DNA of 64,000 nucleotides. It comes from Posidonia oceanica. Taxonomy: Eukaryota; Streptophyta; Magnoliopsida; Alismatales; Posidoniaceae. Shown in pieces: positions 45,484 through 57,119 of this stretch (position 1 is its first letter; each line of letters begins with the position of its first letter). Where the stretch lies: assembly GCA_037176725.1 (NCBI GenBank), contig JAZBRS010000020.1, positions 55,332,001-55,396,000 on the forward strand, given 5' to 3'. A model generated the notes under the pieces. It was not told where the DNA came from. It was given only the letters and a program-made list of their open reading frames with translations, and ran no database searches. The position numbers and the translations under genes were made by a program.

Positions 45484-48416
45484 ACCGTAACCTCAACGCT
45501 ACCTGACTTCCCTCTACCACATATCGACTTGTTAGTGGATAATACCGTAGGATTTGAGATGTTGTCATTCATGGATGGCTTCTCCGGCTACAACCAGATC
45601 AAGCTAGCAGAAGAAGACCAGGAAAAGACATCATTCATTACACCGTGGGGAACATACTGTTATGTGGTCATGCTGTTCGGTCTCAATAACACCGGTGCAA
45701 CATATCAAAGGACGATGATGGCTATCTTCCACGACATGATGCACGATTACATGGAGGTATATGTTGACGACATCCTGGTCAAAAAAAAAACAAGGGAAGG
45801 GCATTTTGAGGCACTAAAGAAGGTACTGAGCAGAGCAAGGCAATATCAGTTGAAAATGAATCCAAAGAAGTGTGTGTTTGGAGTAACTGCCGGGAAACTA
45901 TTGGGCTTCATCATTAGCAAAAGAGGAATTAAAGTAGACCCGCAGAAGGCTACGGCAATCGCACAAATGCCTCCCCCACGAAATATCAAGGAACTCAGAG
46001 GACTCATCGAGCGCTTACAGTTCATCAGGAGGTTCATTTCACAACACGCCAACCGATGTAAGCCCTTCTACGAGCTACTAAAAGGAGGAAAGGAGTTTGC
46101 TTGGGATAAAAGCTGCCAGAAATCTTTTGATGAACTCAAGGCATATCTCATGAGCCCTCCCATCTTGTCGGCACCCTTACCAGGAAAGCCTTTGTTGCTG
46201 TATGTGGCAGTCACCTCGTCCTCCATCGGAGTAGTGCTAGCCCAGCATGATGAAGATGGAAAGAAATAAAAGGCTATTTACTACCTGAGCAGAACCTTCC
46301 TAGACTACGAGGAGAAGTATACTGCCTTAGAGAAGCACTATTTAGCCTTGGTATGGGCATCCCAAAAATTGAGGCATTATTTCTGGCTCACAAAGTCTGC
46401 TACATTGCCAAAATGTTCGAGAAGCCGGGCCTCTTTGGAAGGTTGGCAAGATGGCAGATCCTCCTCACCGAGTTTGACCTCCAATATGTACCTTAGAAAG
46501 CAGTCAAGGAGCAAGACATAGTGGATCATCTGGTGGGATTACCAGTAGAGGATTATCAGCCAGTCCAAACAGATTTTCCAGATGAGGAGATACTAAAAAT
46601 ACAAGCTGCAGAGCCTCCAAGTGAGCAATGGACCCTCTACTTCGACAGAGCACTCAACAGGCAAGGGGCAGGCATCGAAGTGGCGCTTCTCACCCCAGAA
46701 GGAGTCCTCATCCCACGAGTTGTTCAGTTGAACTTTGCCGTAAATACTAACAATATCGTAGAATACGAAGCCATGATCCTTGGACTACGCCTAGCTCTGG
46801 AGCTAAGGGCAAGGCGGCTGAAGCTTATCGGAGACTCCTAGTTGGTTCTGAGGCAAGTCTTGAACAAATACAGAACCCTCAACCCGAGGCTGGAGACGTA
46901 CAAAGGCATCGCTCGTCTACTGTTAGCCTGGTTCCAGCAAGTGTTGTACATCCACACTCTCTGGAGCCATAACCTTCTAGCAGATGCCCTCGCTTCATTG
47001 GCCTCTTCAATTGAATTCCTCATCAACTCTTGGGAACAGACCATCATGGTGCAACAGCATGGGACCTCGGTCATCGATTCAACCGAACCATGGGTGGTGG
47101 AGCTCAAACAAAAGATTGGGGAATCGAAGGCAACAAGGTTTGAAGTTTGCCATAACATAGAGGATGATAGAAACCCCTGGTTCTTCGACATCCAGAACTA
47201 CATTCAAGACAGGACTTTCCTTGAGTATACAACTTAACAAGACAAAGAGGCAGTCAGAAGGATGGCCACGAGGTACTTCATGAGAGCAGGAGTTCTTTTC
47301 AAGAGGTCCTTCAGCGGAATGGAGCTTCGTTGCGTCACCTATGAGGAGGCCAAAGTCATCCTCAGTGAAATTCACGAAGGAATATGCGAAGGACACATCA
47401 ACTCTCAATTCATGGCCAAGATGATACTACGAAGAGGCTATTACTAGCCTACAATGGAGGCGGATTGTGCAAATAAAGTGAGGAGGTGCAAGCAGTGCCA
47501 GATCCATGCAAACGGGATACACGCACTGGCATCAGAATTGAATCCAACTCAAGTAGTGTGGCCCTTCTCGATGTGGGCATTCGATGTCGTAGGACCCTTC
47601 GATACTGAAAAGCAAAACAAGTTTATACTCATTGCCACCGAATACTTCACCAAATGGGTAGAGGCAGAGGCATTCACTGAAATCAAAGCTCCTAGCCTAT
47701 GCAAGTTTATGCAAAAGAACATCCTCTCAAGATTCGGGATTCCAAAGAGACTAGTAGCAGATAATGGTGCCATCTTCGTGTCACAGGACTTCAAAAAGCT
47801 CTGCAAGAAGTTCAAGATCGAGTTGCATCATTCATCACCATATTACGCCCAAGGTAATGGGCAAGCTGAAGCTATTAATAAAACATTAATCCTAATCCTT
47901 AAGAAAATGGTAGGAGGTGCCAAGGGACCTGATTGGACAGATAAACTAATCAATACTTTATAGGCCTACCGAACCTCCATAAGGATGCCCACGGGTCAAG
48001 CCCCGTTCACGCTCACTTTTGGTATGGAGACAGTAGTCCCATTTGAAATCATGGTCCCCTCATCTAGAATCCAACTTGACGATGAGATAACTGCCAAGGA
48101 TAAGAGGCAGTTGTTAAGTTTACAATTAGATTTACTAGATGAGAAATGGTTGCAAGCAGCTGAGCATGCACGCCTCTACCAAGAACAACTTGCAAGAGCT
48201 TATAAAAAGAAAGTAATTGAACGTAAATTCAATATTAGTGAATGGGTGCTTAAAGAAATCCTTCCACACAAGCATGCGAAACTAAGACCAAATTGAGAAG
48301 GACCATACTTGCTGATTGAGGCATATCCGGGCAATGCCTATTGTTTGGCTAGAGAGGATGGCACTAGGCTTGAATATCCCTGGAATGCACTGCACCTCAA
48401 AAGGTACTACACTTGA
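45484..48416 (+). pseudogene. pol: B3 pol from mid-RT to integrase end
   Basis: Similarity to B1 pol starts abruptly within the RT (equivalent to 24290), next to the A2 LTR; gag, protease and the first part of RT are missing. YVDD is at 45760-45771. A stop at 46267, a one-base loss near 46385 and an 18-base in-frame gap near 46414 lie in the native RNase H. The second RNase H starts near 46620. The integrase has D47583, D47760 and E47868 (D-x35-E). Nonsense changes are TAG 46839 (CAG), TAA 47235, TAG 47445 and about 47961 (TGG) and TGA 48294 (TGG). The natural end is TGA 48414-48416. Confidence 0.92.
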
Positions 48417-49256
48417 CACGCATACTGAGCCACTAGATTGCCTGTGCTTGTGAACTCACTGATCCCCTAGACTTAGGAGCCACACCTCTAACCTCATCTC
48501 TCGAACACCTTGTGGGAAAGGGGGGAAACAATCCAACACTAAGATAGAGGCAAATCATAAGGAGCTCCCTTCCAGTTCATGAATAACAAGTCCACACACT
48601 TCCCTTGAGTCGGGCATGCTATCCTAGCATAATTTGTGATCAGGTAGGTGTCCAAAGTCAAGCCTAGAAGCGCAAAAAAAGGGGAGTGCACCAAAATGAA
48701 AAGTGTTTCGTTCCATCAATAAATGAATATCTGTTGGCCAAGCACTCAAACGGGGGTGAGACCACTGACGCTCGGCAGGTGTGCTATCATAGCATAAATA
48801 TCAATGAGTAGTGATGGGTAGACACCTGCCAAAATATCAAAGGAAAAAAAGAAAAAAGAGAAGAAAAGAAGGCAACGATGAAGCTGTCCACCAAACAACA
48901 AAAGAAAGAGAGATGGAAAGCAAGCAGCAAAGAAGCTATCCAAGGAAAAGGAAAATAAGGCAGCAAAGAAGTTGTCCATAAGTCAAAACAAGAAAAATGG
49001 GGAATTACCAAGGGCAGTAGGATTCAACCTTGGGCTGGGGGGTAAAAAACTCCAAATCTTTAGCCAAAGTCTCAAGATAGGATGCTAAACCTCCTTCCCC
49101 ACACCCTGCACTACACACTTAGAGGCAAGAGACAGGAACCTAAAACTAAGGGCAGTTAGGTACTGAGGCAAGCCTGAAGCATCTCCTGGCTCAGGAATGC
49201 ACGAGGGATCCAATTGTCAAGGTTCCCACCCACGGGGTCTTCTATTTCCCAACTTC
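48417..49256 (+). other. B3 post-integrase region
   Basis: No gene. It aligns with B1 27255-27900, including repeated GCAAAGAAGCTGTCCA-like text (48870-48985). Confidence 0.75.
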
Positions 49257-49520
49257 ATGGAAGATTCTTCCTCTCCAAAAAATCCAAAAAAATAAGAAAA
49301 CCCAAAAATCTAAAAAATAAGAAAAACCAAAAATCCAAAAAATAAGAAAACCTAAAAATCCATAAAAATAAGAAAACCCAAGAAAACCCAAAAATCCAAA
49401 AAATAAGTAAAACCAAAAATCCAAAAAAAATTAAGAACCCAAAAAGCAAGAAAAACCAAAAATTCAAAAAATCTAAAAAAGAATGGAAAATCCAAAAATC
49501 CAAAAGAAAAATAGGGTAAA
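49257..49520 (+). repeat. A-rich tandem repeats in B3
   Basis: Roughly ten copies of AAAAATCCAAAAAATAAGAA. Aromatic-rich minus-strand open frames here follow from composition. Confidence 0.85.
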
Positions 49521-49884
49521 GTCTACCCAACCAACATCTCCTCATGAAACTAATAACAAGTATGGCCTATGATGCAAAAATCTAGGAATTTCCATGACCT
49601 CGTGTTGTACTTTGACCCCTCTTATTCAAGACGGTCACTTGCTATTCGCTTACGATCCGATGCTGGAATCTCGAGAAGAGACAGCCCCTCGCTAAGCATA
49701 CCATCTTTATTAGACAACAAAGCTGAGGCCAAGGCTTATTATCCTACACCTAAGTTTTCGTTCCATGCAAGTTATTTTGGTTTCATTATATTCATTTGAG
49801 ACTAGGGGCAATGATCACTCGAGATGGAATAACAACTTTGTTGAAGTTGCGCAGGAAACCATTCACAGGTTTTGAACAGGTATC

Positions 49885-50080
49885 ATTTAGCATTCTACGT
49901 TGAACGTGTTATCTGCAACGTTCAACAAAGGAAATCACCGCCAATGTTAAACGCCATTTGTCAGCCGTTCTACGTTGAATGGCCCAATCTCTGCGTTCAA
50001 TATCGACACCTTGGTGTTGAACGTGCTGTATCTGGCGTTCTACATTAAACACACCAGATAACGCGTTTTACGTTTTATCA
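49885..50080. repeat. Cluster of GTTGAACG/CGTTCAAC half-sites
   Basis: About eight half-sites in 190 bases, in both directions (ATTCTACGTTGAACGTG at 49892, AACGTTCAAC near 49917, GTTCTACGTTGAA near 49966, GTGTTGAACGTGC near 50013). It lies just outside the 3' end of the first minus-strand cargo ORF. Confidence 0.65.
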
Positions 50081-50267
50081 GTGACTTAAATCACTGAATC
50101 TTGCCAAAGGACCCCTGAACAATTGCCAAAGCCATCAGGGAGTATTTCTTGACCCATCACAGTAAAAAATAACCGAAAGCACACAAATAAAAATTGAAAA
50201 TTGTTCATTCATTAACTAATAAAGTGCATGACACAAGAACAAAAATATATATACAAGAAAATATTGC

Positions 50268-51601
50268 CTATCTAATTAATCTTTTTCTCTTTTTACGCAA
50301 CACGCCGGTCTCCTCCACCCACTCTTTGGGCTTGGGTAGCAACTTTGAGTACCAGTTCCAGTGATCGTCTTCCCGGAGTAGAGAACAAGTTAGAGGAGTG
50401 AAGTGGGTCCCGTCTGAGTCATCATGGCGATCCAAAGTTGTCCACAGGGCCCAAATATAATACACCATCGCCGCATTAGTTGGCGAGCCATGCTCTCGAA
50501 TCCAGATATGAGGAATAGGGCTTAGCCGAAGCGTTACGCCTTTTTTTGTGCCCCACCATCTCATAGCAACGGCGCGAGTTGTATACCACAAAGTGGGTAG
50601 GCCCAATTAACTCAAGTTCAATTGGAAGCCCTCGTGACTGATGCTTGCGGCCATATGGCTTGGAGCGTGTAAAGACTCTGATAGGGGCAGAAGACAAAAG
50701 ACACACCCTCTCCTCGATGAAGTTGGCTTTCACGACTCGATCTTCGGAAAGTGGATATGCAACCACCTGGAAAGAAGAAAGGGAGAGCCCACAAAGTCTC
50801 CACTAGTCGTGACACTGGTCAAGCCGATGTATGTTGTTGCAAGGATGGCCACCGAAGGAGAACACCACAAATGCTCGGTAAGCCCCACCAGGAACTTAGT
50901 ATGATAGACGTCCAAGGTAAAGTCTTCGGAGATGAATATGGTGAGGCCCTCAATCAGCAAGTGCAGACAGACCTGCAACTGATCCTCAGAGGCAGAATCC
51001 TGAATCCGGAGGAAGCTATAATACAGATACACCAAATTAAGGCGGCGGCCTTTGAGCACGGGGTAGGTGGATGGAGCGGTAAAAACACGAGCGATGAGTG
51101 TTTGCATGTCAGCTTCTCTGTACGGCAGTGGGAAATCAGTGTCTAGCCGAAAAGCCCCAATCTAAGGAACACCGAGAAGGCCATGAACCTCCTCCACCAT
51201 GATTGTCATCTCACAGCCCCCGAGGAAGAAAGTGTGAGTTTGAGGACTCCAGAACGCACATAGGGCGTGAAGCAGAGGCCAGTCCAAGCTAGTGCCCAAC
51301 GAATCCAGGAGTCCCTCAAAGCCTGTGCGCGATAAGACGGACTTCCTTTCTTGAGCCCAAGCGACAAATTCCTTCACCCACTATCAAAACAAGGCATCTT
51401 CGTGAAGTTGATGATTTCCTGCAAGCAAGCAAAAGGGGATTAGTAACCGAAAGAAGGGAGAAAAGACCAATGGAAAAAACCAAAGCATACCCTTCCAACC
51501 TTGATATCTGACATCCTATGACCCTCAATCTCCTCTAGGAGTGTCGCAATTGCTTTCCTGTTGTTGTGCATGGAGACGTTGGGAACTGGAGCATGGGCCA
51601 T
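50268..51601 (-). pseudogene. B3 antisense cargo 1, DUF7745/plant-mobile-domain-like
   Basis: Transcription would run against the element. Exon 1 (51601-51491) starts MAHAPVPNVS and ends before GTATGC; a T-rich stretch with TTGCTTGCAG (AG 51420-51419) opens exon 2. The coding text has two adjacent decayed codons (TGA TAG where CGA CAG would fit), then WVKEFVAWAQ, HALCAFWSPQTHTFF and EEVHGLLGVP. TAG near 51164 replaces CAG, and the frame continues through YHTKFLVGL and GSPFLLSRWL to about 50730, with a shift before the last part (ending KKRKRLIR, 50268). The block order matches the family A extra ORF. The splice phase does not fit exactly, so an indel or another donor is likely. GTTGAACG clusters lie on both sides. 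Confidence 0.65.
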
Positions 51602-51794
51602 GAGAGCAAAACAGAGTTGCACTAACACAAGCAAAAATACAAGGAACAAGGGTGCATGGATTCAAAGGGGAGGCCATGTTTTTATAGTTACACGAAGGAT
51701 GTCGGAGGCCTCCCTATGCTGGCATTGAGAAAATCCCACAGCATTCCACAAGATTAACCAAGAACAAAAAAGGAAAGAAAAGATTCTGAGCCTG

Positions 51795-51940
51795 ATTTGT
51801 TGAATGCTGAATCTGTAGCGTTTAATGTAGAACGTGGAAAATCCAGCGTTTTACACTTGAACCAGGTTTTAGTGTTGAACACTTACTTCCCAATGTTCAA
51901 CGATGAACGCGCCAGTTCAAGTGTTCAACACTTTATTAGT
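51795..51940. repeat. GTTGAACG-type cluster upstream of antisense cargo 1
   Basis: TTGAATGCTGAATC, GTAGCGTTTAATGTAGAACG, GTGTTGAACAC, ATGTTCAACGATGAACGC and GTGTTCAACACTT within 150 bases. Confidence 0.6.
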
Positions 51941-52413
51941 AACTTAAGTTGCTGAACTTGGCTGGGGCCCCCCTAAATCAGCGAATGAGTTACGAAAACA
52001 ACTTTGATCGATTCCAGAGGCTTAAGCAAGTTGAAATACACGTGTGAGGGCTGGTTTCACATTTTTTGGACTTCCGGGCCATTCTAAAATGCCTGTTGTG
52101 CTTTTCATGGAATTAATGGCTCGCTAAGGCGCTAACAGCCTTATAAATCTGTTTTAAAGCTCGCAGATGAAATCAGCCTTCATAACTTTGTCATGTATAT
52201 GTTATTTCACGTAAATATGCTGGTTTCAAGTTAGTTTGAATTAAAGGCCATTATTTAGCCATATTGGTCATTTTAGCTTCAAGAAAGGTAATTCAAAAGA
52301 TATATTTGACAAGTTTGCTAAGTGCGCAGAAAATTTCCATAAAAATAAGATTATTTTACAAGCATCACTGGGGCATGCCCCTGAAGTACAAATACAAGAA
52401 AAGAAAAAACTAT
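51941..52413. other. Gap between antisense cargo genes
   Basis: AT-rich sequence with no gene, repeat or motif that I can support. Confidence 0.6.
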
Positions 52414-55392
52414 CTAGGGAGCACTCTCTCCCTCACCCTTTGGAGCTGGAGGAGGAACGGCAAGAGACTGGGGCGGCTGACGAACAGAAGAACCTGAGGG
52501 AGCCCTAGAAGTGGCTCGAGAGCGGCGACTACCCAAACGGTGGCTTGACAGGATCATTGGTGGAGGAAGAACTGATTGTCCTAAAATGGCACTGCTCACA
52601 TAGGCATGCTTCCTATAATGCCTTACCTCACCCTCGAGTTGTGCTACGAGCTCCTCATTAGCTTCCAGAAGTTGCGGAAAAGACAACCGAAATGTCAATT
52701 ACAAGCAAAAATGAAGAACTAATAGAGAAACGAAGATGGTCATATCGCGTGGGCCTTATCCAGCTGCCTCTGCAACTCAGCAACCTCGGTAGCTGAATTA
52801 GTTGCTGGTGGAACTTGCTGCTGCGCGGTCAGCCTAACAATCTTAGCAGCCCTCTCCCCAGCTAGTTGATGGGCAGACCCCAAGTCACCAACAGTCATCT
52901 GTATCTGCTGCTCCAGCTCCTAGATTCGAGCAGTCTAGGAAGCAACAGTCCCCTCCAACTCCTGCAGTCTCCTGATAGAGCTGGCAGCGATAAAATCACC
53001 AGCCTGCTCCTTCAGCTCATTCTCTAGATAGGCAACCTATAGGAAATAGTGTTAATATCAAGCGAAATTTAATCACGGGCAGAAAAATAAAAAGCATTTA
53101 TATACCTTATCCTGGTGTCGGGAGATCTCCTTTGAGTGATCAGGAGGAGGCACAGTGCAAGTCGAGGGCTGCAAAGAAGGAAGATATACAGTCAGTCACA
53201 GTCAATAGTCAGGTTTCAAAAGCAATAGAAATTCAAATTACCCTGAGAGGCGTAGGTGTGGAGACGCTCAATCTCCCCCGTCAAGATAGATAGCTGTTGA
53301 GTCAGGCCGCACTTTCGCTGAGCTTGCTCGTCAGCAGCCTTCAGCTACAAAGGGAAAGAAGTGACAAGTTAGCAAAGCAGAATTATCCAGGTTGCAAAAT
53401 AAAATTAAAGAACTTACTGCAATCTCTATATGGGCACGATGTGACTGTGCCGCCGCCAGCAGCTCGGTTGGCGACATCACATCCTCGCCTGGGTCTGAAT
53501 CCCCCATGGGAAGGTCTGAGCGCCTGAGGAAGTGGGTCCGGTGGAAAATCATCAAGGTGGAGAACTCGACGTCCATCCACTCGGCCTAGGCTACCTCGTC
53601 CTCCACTGTGGCATCGGTCAGGATGGGTGAACCATGGTGAGCCCAATCTAGTAGCTACGAGCCGTAGACATCGACCTAATGATGAGCATGGCCGCCACCA
53701 CCTCGAGTCTTCCGCCAGACTCGGAAAGGGGAAGCCGGGGGTTGAACCTGACGACTCCCCAATTGTCGGAGTGCTCTACTGGAAATGACAGTGGTTCTAG
53801 CAGTGGATCCAAACATCCCGATCATAAATAACACGATCACAGGCAATCACGGAGACATCCCCATGCTCCCCCTAAGAGTAGGAATGCCAAGTCACCTGAA
53901 AGAAGAAAGAAAAGCATTAGACTGACAAGTAATCAAAACAGAGAAGACAAATGAAAGTAAATTACTTGAGCCGAGACCAGCAGCTCAAACAGAAGACGAC
54001 CAACATAACGGTTGTCGTCCGCGGACTGGGGGGCTGGCTCGGTATCAGCCCAGAACATTCCCCAGGGGAAAGGCATGCCAGTCGAGGGAACCGGAGGAGG
54101 AGTGGGCCACAGGAAAACGAAGTAATCCCACGCCCACATCTATACAAGACATAAACCTCAGTTAGCTCATCATTTCAGAAAGCATGTAATCAAAAATACA
54201 AATGTTTTACTTGAAGATAGGGCAAGTTCCAGCCTAGCTGACGAGAACTGCCATCGCTGAAGCGGAAGAGCGTGGAGTACAAGTGGGCCAAGCTAGCTAC
54301 CCCACATGCATAGTCCCCCACTTGGTCCAAGTCTGCCAGAAGGGGCAGGAAGACGGCAGACAGCTTCGCGGTAGCATGTGAAAAGAGCACCTCCCCAAAC
54401 AGCACAAGGAGGAATGCCTAGAGTTGCTGATCAGCATCGACGCCTGGCTCCGTCGCTGTCTTGTACGAGTCCTCGACCTGTTGAATAGTCGAGGAAGTCA
54501 CAAAGAGGCATGGTTCGTGCATGACCACCCTACTCCCCACCAGCTCCCTCATCATTGCCGTGTAGTCCGAGCGAACTAGGCCTGTCACTGGGCGTCCAGT
54601 CACTTGTAACCCGGTCAAGTGGACCATGTCCTCTAGTGACAGGACAAACTCACCAACCCACATCACAATGGAGTTGGTCTGGTAGTTGTACCGCTCCGCG
54701 ACTGATTCTAGGAGCATTGGCTGGAGCAGGAAATCAGGGATGGACAGGAAGTGTCCAAACCCCATCTACGCTAGTCGGGCCTGCTGAAAGGGCGCCAACA
54801 ACTGGTAGCACCACTGAACCTGCCCCCAGTAGTAGCACGTCACTGCCGGGGCCCGACTTTGCAAAAGACAGATAAACGGTCAAACGAGTGAGACATGAAA
54901 TTGGGCTAAACTGAAAAATAAAATAAAAAATTATTACCTGCCCTCTCGACGCAAGTGCAGTGGTGGTGAACTCAATACGGGATGCATCTCTACGTAGCCC
55001 ACCGGGACCTCGTCATGAGGAATGTGGACCAGCGAGAAGTCCAGGGGATCCATGTCACCACCGTCCTCCTCTTGTTGGATGAAATCGAGAATGTTCCGGT
55101 ACCAGGCGTCATCCTCGCCAAATCGGGCAACGGGGGGAGCAGTAGGCCCCGCTTCGGGGATCACCTCCTCTGACACCGTTTCTTCCAAGTCCTATTTCGA
55201 AGGAGCAAAGGACACCATCCCTGAGCTACCAGAGCCACTAGAGTCCATGCTTGGAGCCCCCTCAGCAGGGACTGAGCCCTCTGTGACTGTCACCGCCGTT
55301 CTGGCCACCTCCGGCACCTTTGACGGAGCCAATCCAGGCTTGTCGTAGGTCGACGACCCATCCCCCCTCTATGCACGCTTCGATGGACTCAT
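52414..55392 (-). pseudogene. B3 antisense cargo 2, plant mobile domain plus coiled coil, about eight exons
   Basis: Exons read from canonical splice sites: 55392-54938, 54856-54211, 54139-53966, 53895-53418, 53344-53242, 53168-53106, 53036 to about 52752, and about 52674-52414. Exon 2 holds the mobile-domain core: WVGEFVLSLEDMVHL and GLQVTGRPVTG, then LPLLADLDQVGDYACGVASL. Exon 3 starts MWAWDYFVFLWP, and exon 4 has VTWHSYS and ALRQLGSRQ, both typical of the plant mobile domain (PF10536) tail. Exons 5-8 are Leu/Glu/Gln-rich and probably form a coiled coil; the end is Pro/Ser-rich. Stops in exons 1, 2, 4 and 7 are mainly TAG in place of CAG. The last intron lacks clean GT/AG ends. The start is the first ATG of the acidic N-terminal frame. 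It probably derives from a host gene taken up with its introns. Confidence 0.72.
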
Positions 55393-55654
55393 GTAGGTCT
55401 TTCTGAACTGGGGCAATCATTGAAAAATGGGAAGCTGATTTCCCCCTGTCGCCGCCTGTGGTCACCGGCCGTCCGACTGTCCGTCCGAACCCAACGCCGC
55501 ACAAGAGGAGAGACCGCTAGAGCTTCTCCTAACTGGAGTAGACGCCGCACCTCACCAGAACTAGGTCACTGTCGCTAGAGAAGAAGGGAGCCATCGAGCA
55601 GAGGAAGAGGAAGAAGGAGTTGTAGAATGAGCCACCTGATGTGTAGATTGAGGG

Positions 55655-55790
55655 CTTTAAAAGAATTCAACGTTGAACACGCAAACTGGGCTGTTCAATG
55701 CTTCAAAGAAGACGATGCTTTGAATGCTGGAACTCAAGCGTTCAATGTTGAACGCTCCAGTTCTAGCGTTCAACACATTTGGCACAAGGA
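55655..55790. repeat. GTTGAACG-type cluster upstream of antisense cargo 2
   Basis: TTCAACGTTGAACACGC, GCTGTTCAATGC, AAGCGTTCAATGTTGAACGC and AGCGTTCAACAC in 130 bases, 5' of cargo 2 and 3' of cargo 3. Confidence 0.65.
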
Positions 55791-55902
55791 GCATTCTAAA
55801 CTCCGAACTTTTAATTGGCATATTGGCATAAAACTAAAATTAAAAAATGGGAAAAGATAAATAAAATGAAATTATATTAATTATGAAGAGGTACAAAACT
55901 TA

Positions 55903-56694
55903 TTACAATTTCTGCTTCTTCATAGGAAGTTCGATACATAATTTGGGCCTCACACCTTCGTACCAAACATCATGGGTTGCAAGGGAAATGGCTTCGCGGT
56001 CCGCATTTGGATTGTCCCACGAAGAGAGGACGAGATTTTGTGTTTTTCCATCCCAGATACCGGTATGAAAGTAGACTTGGGCGGTATCTCCGAGAGTGTC
56101 CCTCAGGCATGGAAGGATCATCTCTAGAAACGAGGCATGGGAGGAATAGCCTGAGGAATACACAGCATGGAGAAGCAGCATTGAGGGTTGTACCTCACGA
56201 ATTTTATTGCCCCAACTAGCGTCAAGAAATACTTGGAATCATATGCTGTCCGGAACGTCGAGAGATGGCCGAAAAGATCTACTTGGAGCTTGACCTCGCA
56301 TGCGCAGATCTGATGAGCATACTCCTCGAGAGGAAGACCAGAATCAAGGGTAGGCAACAGAATATGTTCATCCAACCATTGCAGAACCAGAAATGGAGAC
56401 CCAAAGAACGGCCCGCCAACACTTGCACTGGATAAGCCCTGAATGGTGAATGCCAACACGAATTGGCTCAAACTCTTCTCCGGGTTGCGGACACTCATGC
56501 ACATGATCTTTGTGTGATATGCGCTGATGGTCAAAGCCTCATTTGGGAAAAACACAAGCTCACCAATCAGAATGAAGATACACTCCAAGCAGAATGCTTC
56601 AAAACAAATGCTGTCCCTTTCCTTTAAGAAGAATTTCCATAAGGAACCAAGATTGATAGAGCCGTCCAACACTAGGTCCTCTGGAACAAGCGTT
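55903..56694 (-). pseudogene. B3 antisense cargo 3, fragment related to cargo 1
   Basis: The open frame reaches 56843 on the minus strand, but TTTCTTCTGTGTAG (AG 56696-56695) looks like a splice acceptor, so I take the exon from 56694. It carries YHTKIMCMSV, FVLAFTIQGLSS and GSPFLVLQWLDEHI, matching YHTKFLVGL and GSPFLLSRWL in cargo 1. A one-base shift near 56135 leads into the C-terminus, with VYFHTGIWDGK and ending LPMKKQKL at 55903. The first exon, with the FW-P and EEV motifs, is not found; it is probably lost. The other end lies next to sequence shared with B1 (from about 56808). Confidence 0.6.
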
Positions 56695-56799
56695 CTACAC
56701 AGAAGAAAGATTAAAGCCAACGTAATTAGCAGAAATGAGGTCAACCCCCTTTGCCCAGCACCTGGGAACATCATGGGCCTCATGATCACTAATTTATAT

Positions 56800-57119
56800 G
56801 TCATAGGATGACAGTTCCTGTGGAGACTATGGGCTACACTCAATGAGAGGGCACTTGACTATGACAAATCGCATTCATGCATGTGTCAGTTCGCCCTATA
56901 TAATGAGACAAATTCCTGAGTCATCCCGGAATATAAATCAAAACAAGCAATGATGGAGGAACCTCGTTATTTAGGGTCATGCATTGCATATCATGATCAC
57001 CTCACTTGCATTCCCGTCAAAGTGCATCCATATAGAAACACATCATATTGCATCATGAGTAGTTTTCGAGGATGGTTATCTTCAATCCTCTTTAGACTTC
57101 CTCGCCCCAGTGTCGGACG
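56800..57119 (+). other. B3 region shared with B1 after the cargo block
   Basis: No gene. It matches B1 29451-29650 (GATGGAGGAACCTC and GGGTCATGCATTGCATATCAT in both), so it is the right-hand point where the two elements realign. Confidence 0.8.

Noticed and set aside
56695..56843. Hydrophobic N-terminal extension of antisense cargo 3
   Set aside because: It reads through a pyrimidine-rich splice acceptor (TTTCTTCTGTGTAG), so it is probably intron.
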